From contig JAHEZC010000159.1 in assembly GCA_023251275.1 (NCBI GenBank), positions 1 through 6,451 of the forward strand: a stretch of DNA of 6,451 nucleotides, written 5' to 3'. Below, piece after piece: positions 6,139-6,451 of this stretch; within the stretch, counting starts at the first letter, position 1, and each line of letters starts with the position of its first letter. The position numbers and the translations under genes were made by a program. This stretch comes from Parafilimonas sp. Its GTDB lineage: Bacteria; Bacteroidota; Bacteroidia; Chitinophagales; Chitinophagaceae. The notes beneath the pieces were generated by a model, which searched no databases, was not told where the DNA came from, and saw only the letters and a list, made by a program, of their open reading frames with translations.

Positions 6139-6451
6139 TTATGTTTTTGTTAAATGCTTCACGGCCTTTGCAAATGATAATAAATCATCAAACGCGGCAT
6201 CAATCAGGGAGTTGGGAAGAGACGTATCAGGGTCTGTAGAAAGAATGAAAATTGTATGCATACCTGCATTGCGGCCAAACTGCATGTCAGTGAGCCTGTT
6301 ACCGGCAATCATACTTTTGGAAAATTCTATTGCGGGGGAGTCGGCTTTTGCCCTTAATGCCATGCCCGGCTGAGGCTTTCTGTTGATACTTTCATCGTCA
6401 AGGTCGGTTGCAAAATATATTTTATCAATTCTTCCACCTGAGCTATTAATT
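6139..6451 (-). CDS. HAD-IIIA family phosphatase-like protein, C-terminal part (cut by right window edge)
   Basis: The frame is open from the right window edge to TAA at 6141-6139 and gives the last 103 residues. The RKPQPGM block (visible residues 24-30) and SMIAGNRLTDMQFGRNAGMHTIFI (46-69) match motifs III and IV of HAD-IIIA phosphatases such as heptose 1,7-bisphosphate phosphatase (GmhB) and histidinol phosphatase (HisB N-domain). These enzymes are cytoplasmic and use an aspartate nucleophile, which would lie in the missing N-terminal part. Two departures are visible. The Cys/His zinc-loop residues that GmhB and HisB carry before RKP are absent (the segment reads FATDLDDESINRKP). The usual GD of motif IV is GN, leaving D55 as the only acid in that motif. 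The substrate therefore cannot be assigned. The M at residue 30 is an internal methionine, not the start. It lies upstream of and in line with the secreted-protein gene. Confidence 0.85.
   Translation of the reverse strand, partial: INSSGGRIDKIYFATDLDDESINRKPQPGMALRAKADSPAIEFSKSMIAGNRLTDMQFGRNAGMHTIFILSTDPDTSLPNSLIDAAFDDLLSFAKAVKHLTKT

Overview
The window looks like a chromosomal segment from a Bacteroidota bacterium, probably near the Chitinophagales/Sphingobacteriia. This rests on three things seen here: promoter-like TTTG/TTG ... TAnnTTTG element pairs (the Bacteroidota -33/-7 type) in front of genes, proteins of Bacteroidota-typical families (the 785-residue GAF protein and the Bacteroidota subgroup of Uma2), and a moderately AT-rich composition. 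No rRNA, tRNA, CRISPR array, insertion sequence or phage gene was seen.

Layout, left to right: (1) 1-556, minus strand, the N-terminal 185 codons of IMP dehydrogenase (guaB), running off the left edge. (2) 653-1270, plus strand, a Uma2-type (DUF820, PD-(D/E)XK fold) putative nuclease divergent from guaB, with a promoter for each gene in the 96-bp gap. (3) 1278-2375, minus strand, a complete dprA, convergent with the Uma2 gene and only 7 bp from it. (4) 2376-2631, a non-coding gap holding degenerate short repeats that run into the dprA start, two perfect palindromes and a promoter-like site for the next gene. (5) 2632-4989, plus strand, a large cytoplasmic GAF-domain protein of a conserved but functionally unassigned Bacteroidota family. 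(6) 5059-6075, minus strand, a secreted protein with a signal peptide and unknown function. (7) 6139-6451, minus strand, the C-terminal part of a HAD-IIIA phosphatase-like protein running off the right edge, which may be co-transcribed with (6).

The genes do not form one pathway. guaB (guanine nucleotide synthesis) and dprA (DNA uptake and recombination) are housekeeping genes, the Uma2 gene looks like a small accessory insertion between them, and the GAF and secreted proteins are lineage-specific genes without an assigned role. I found no clear new multi-gene system. The points most worth a second look are the GAF protein family, the repeat array that includes the dprA start codon, the near-leaderless promoter geometry at guaB and the GAF gene, and the altered motifs of the HAD protein.
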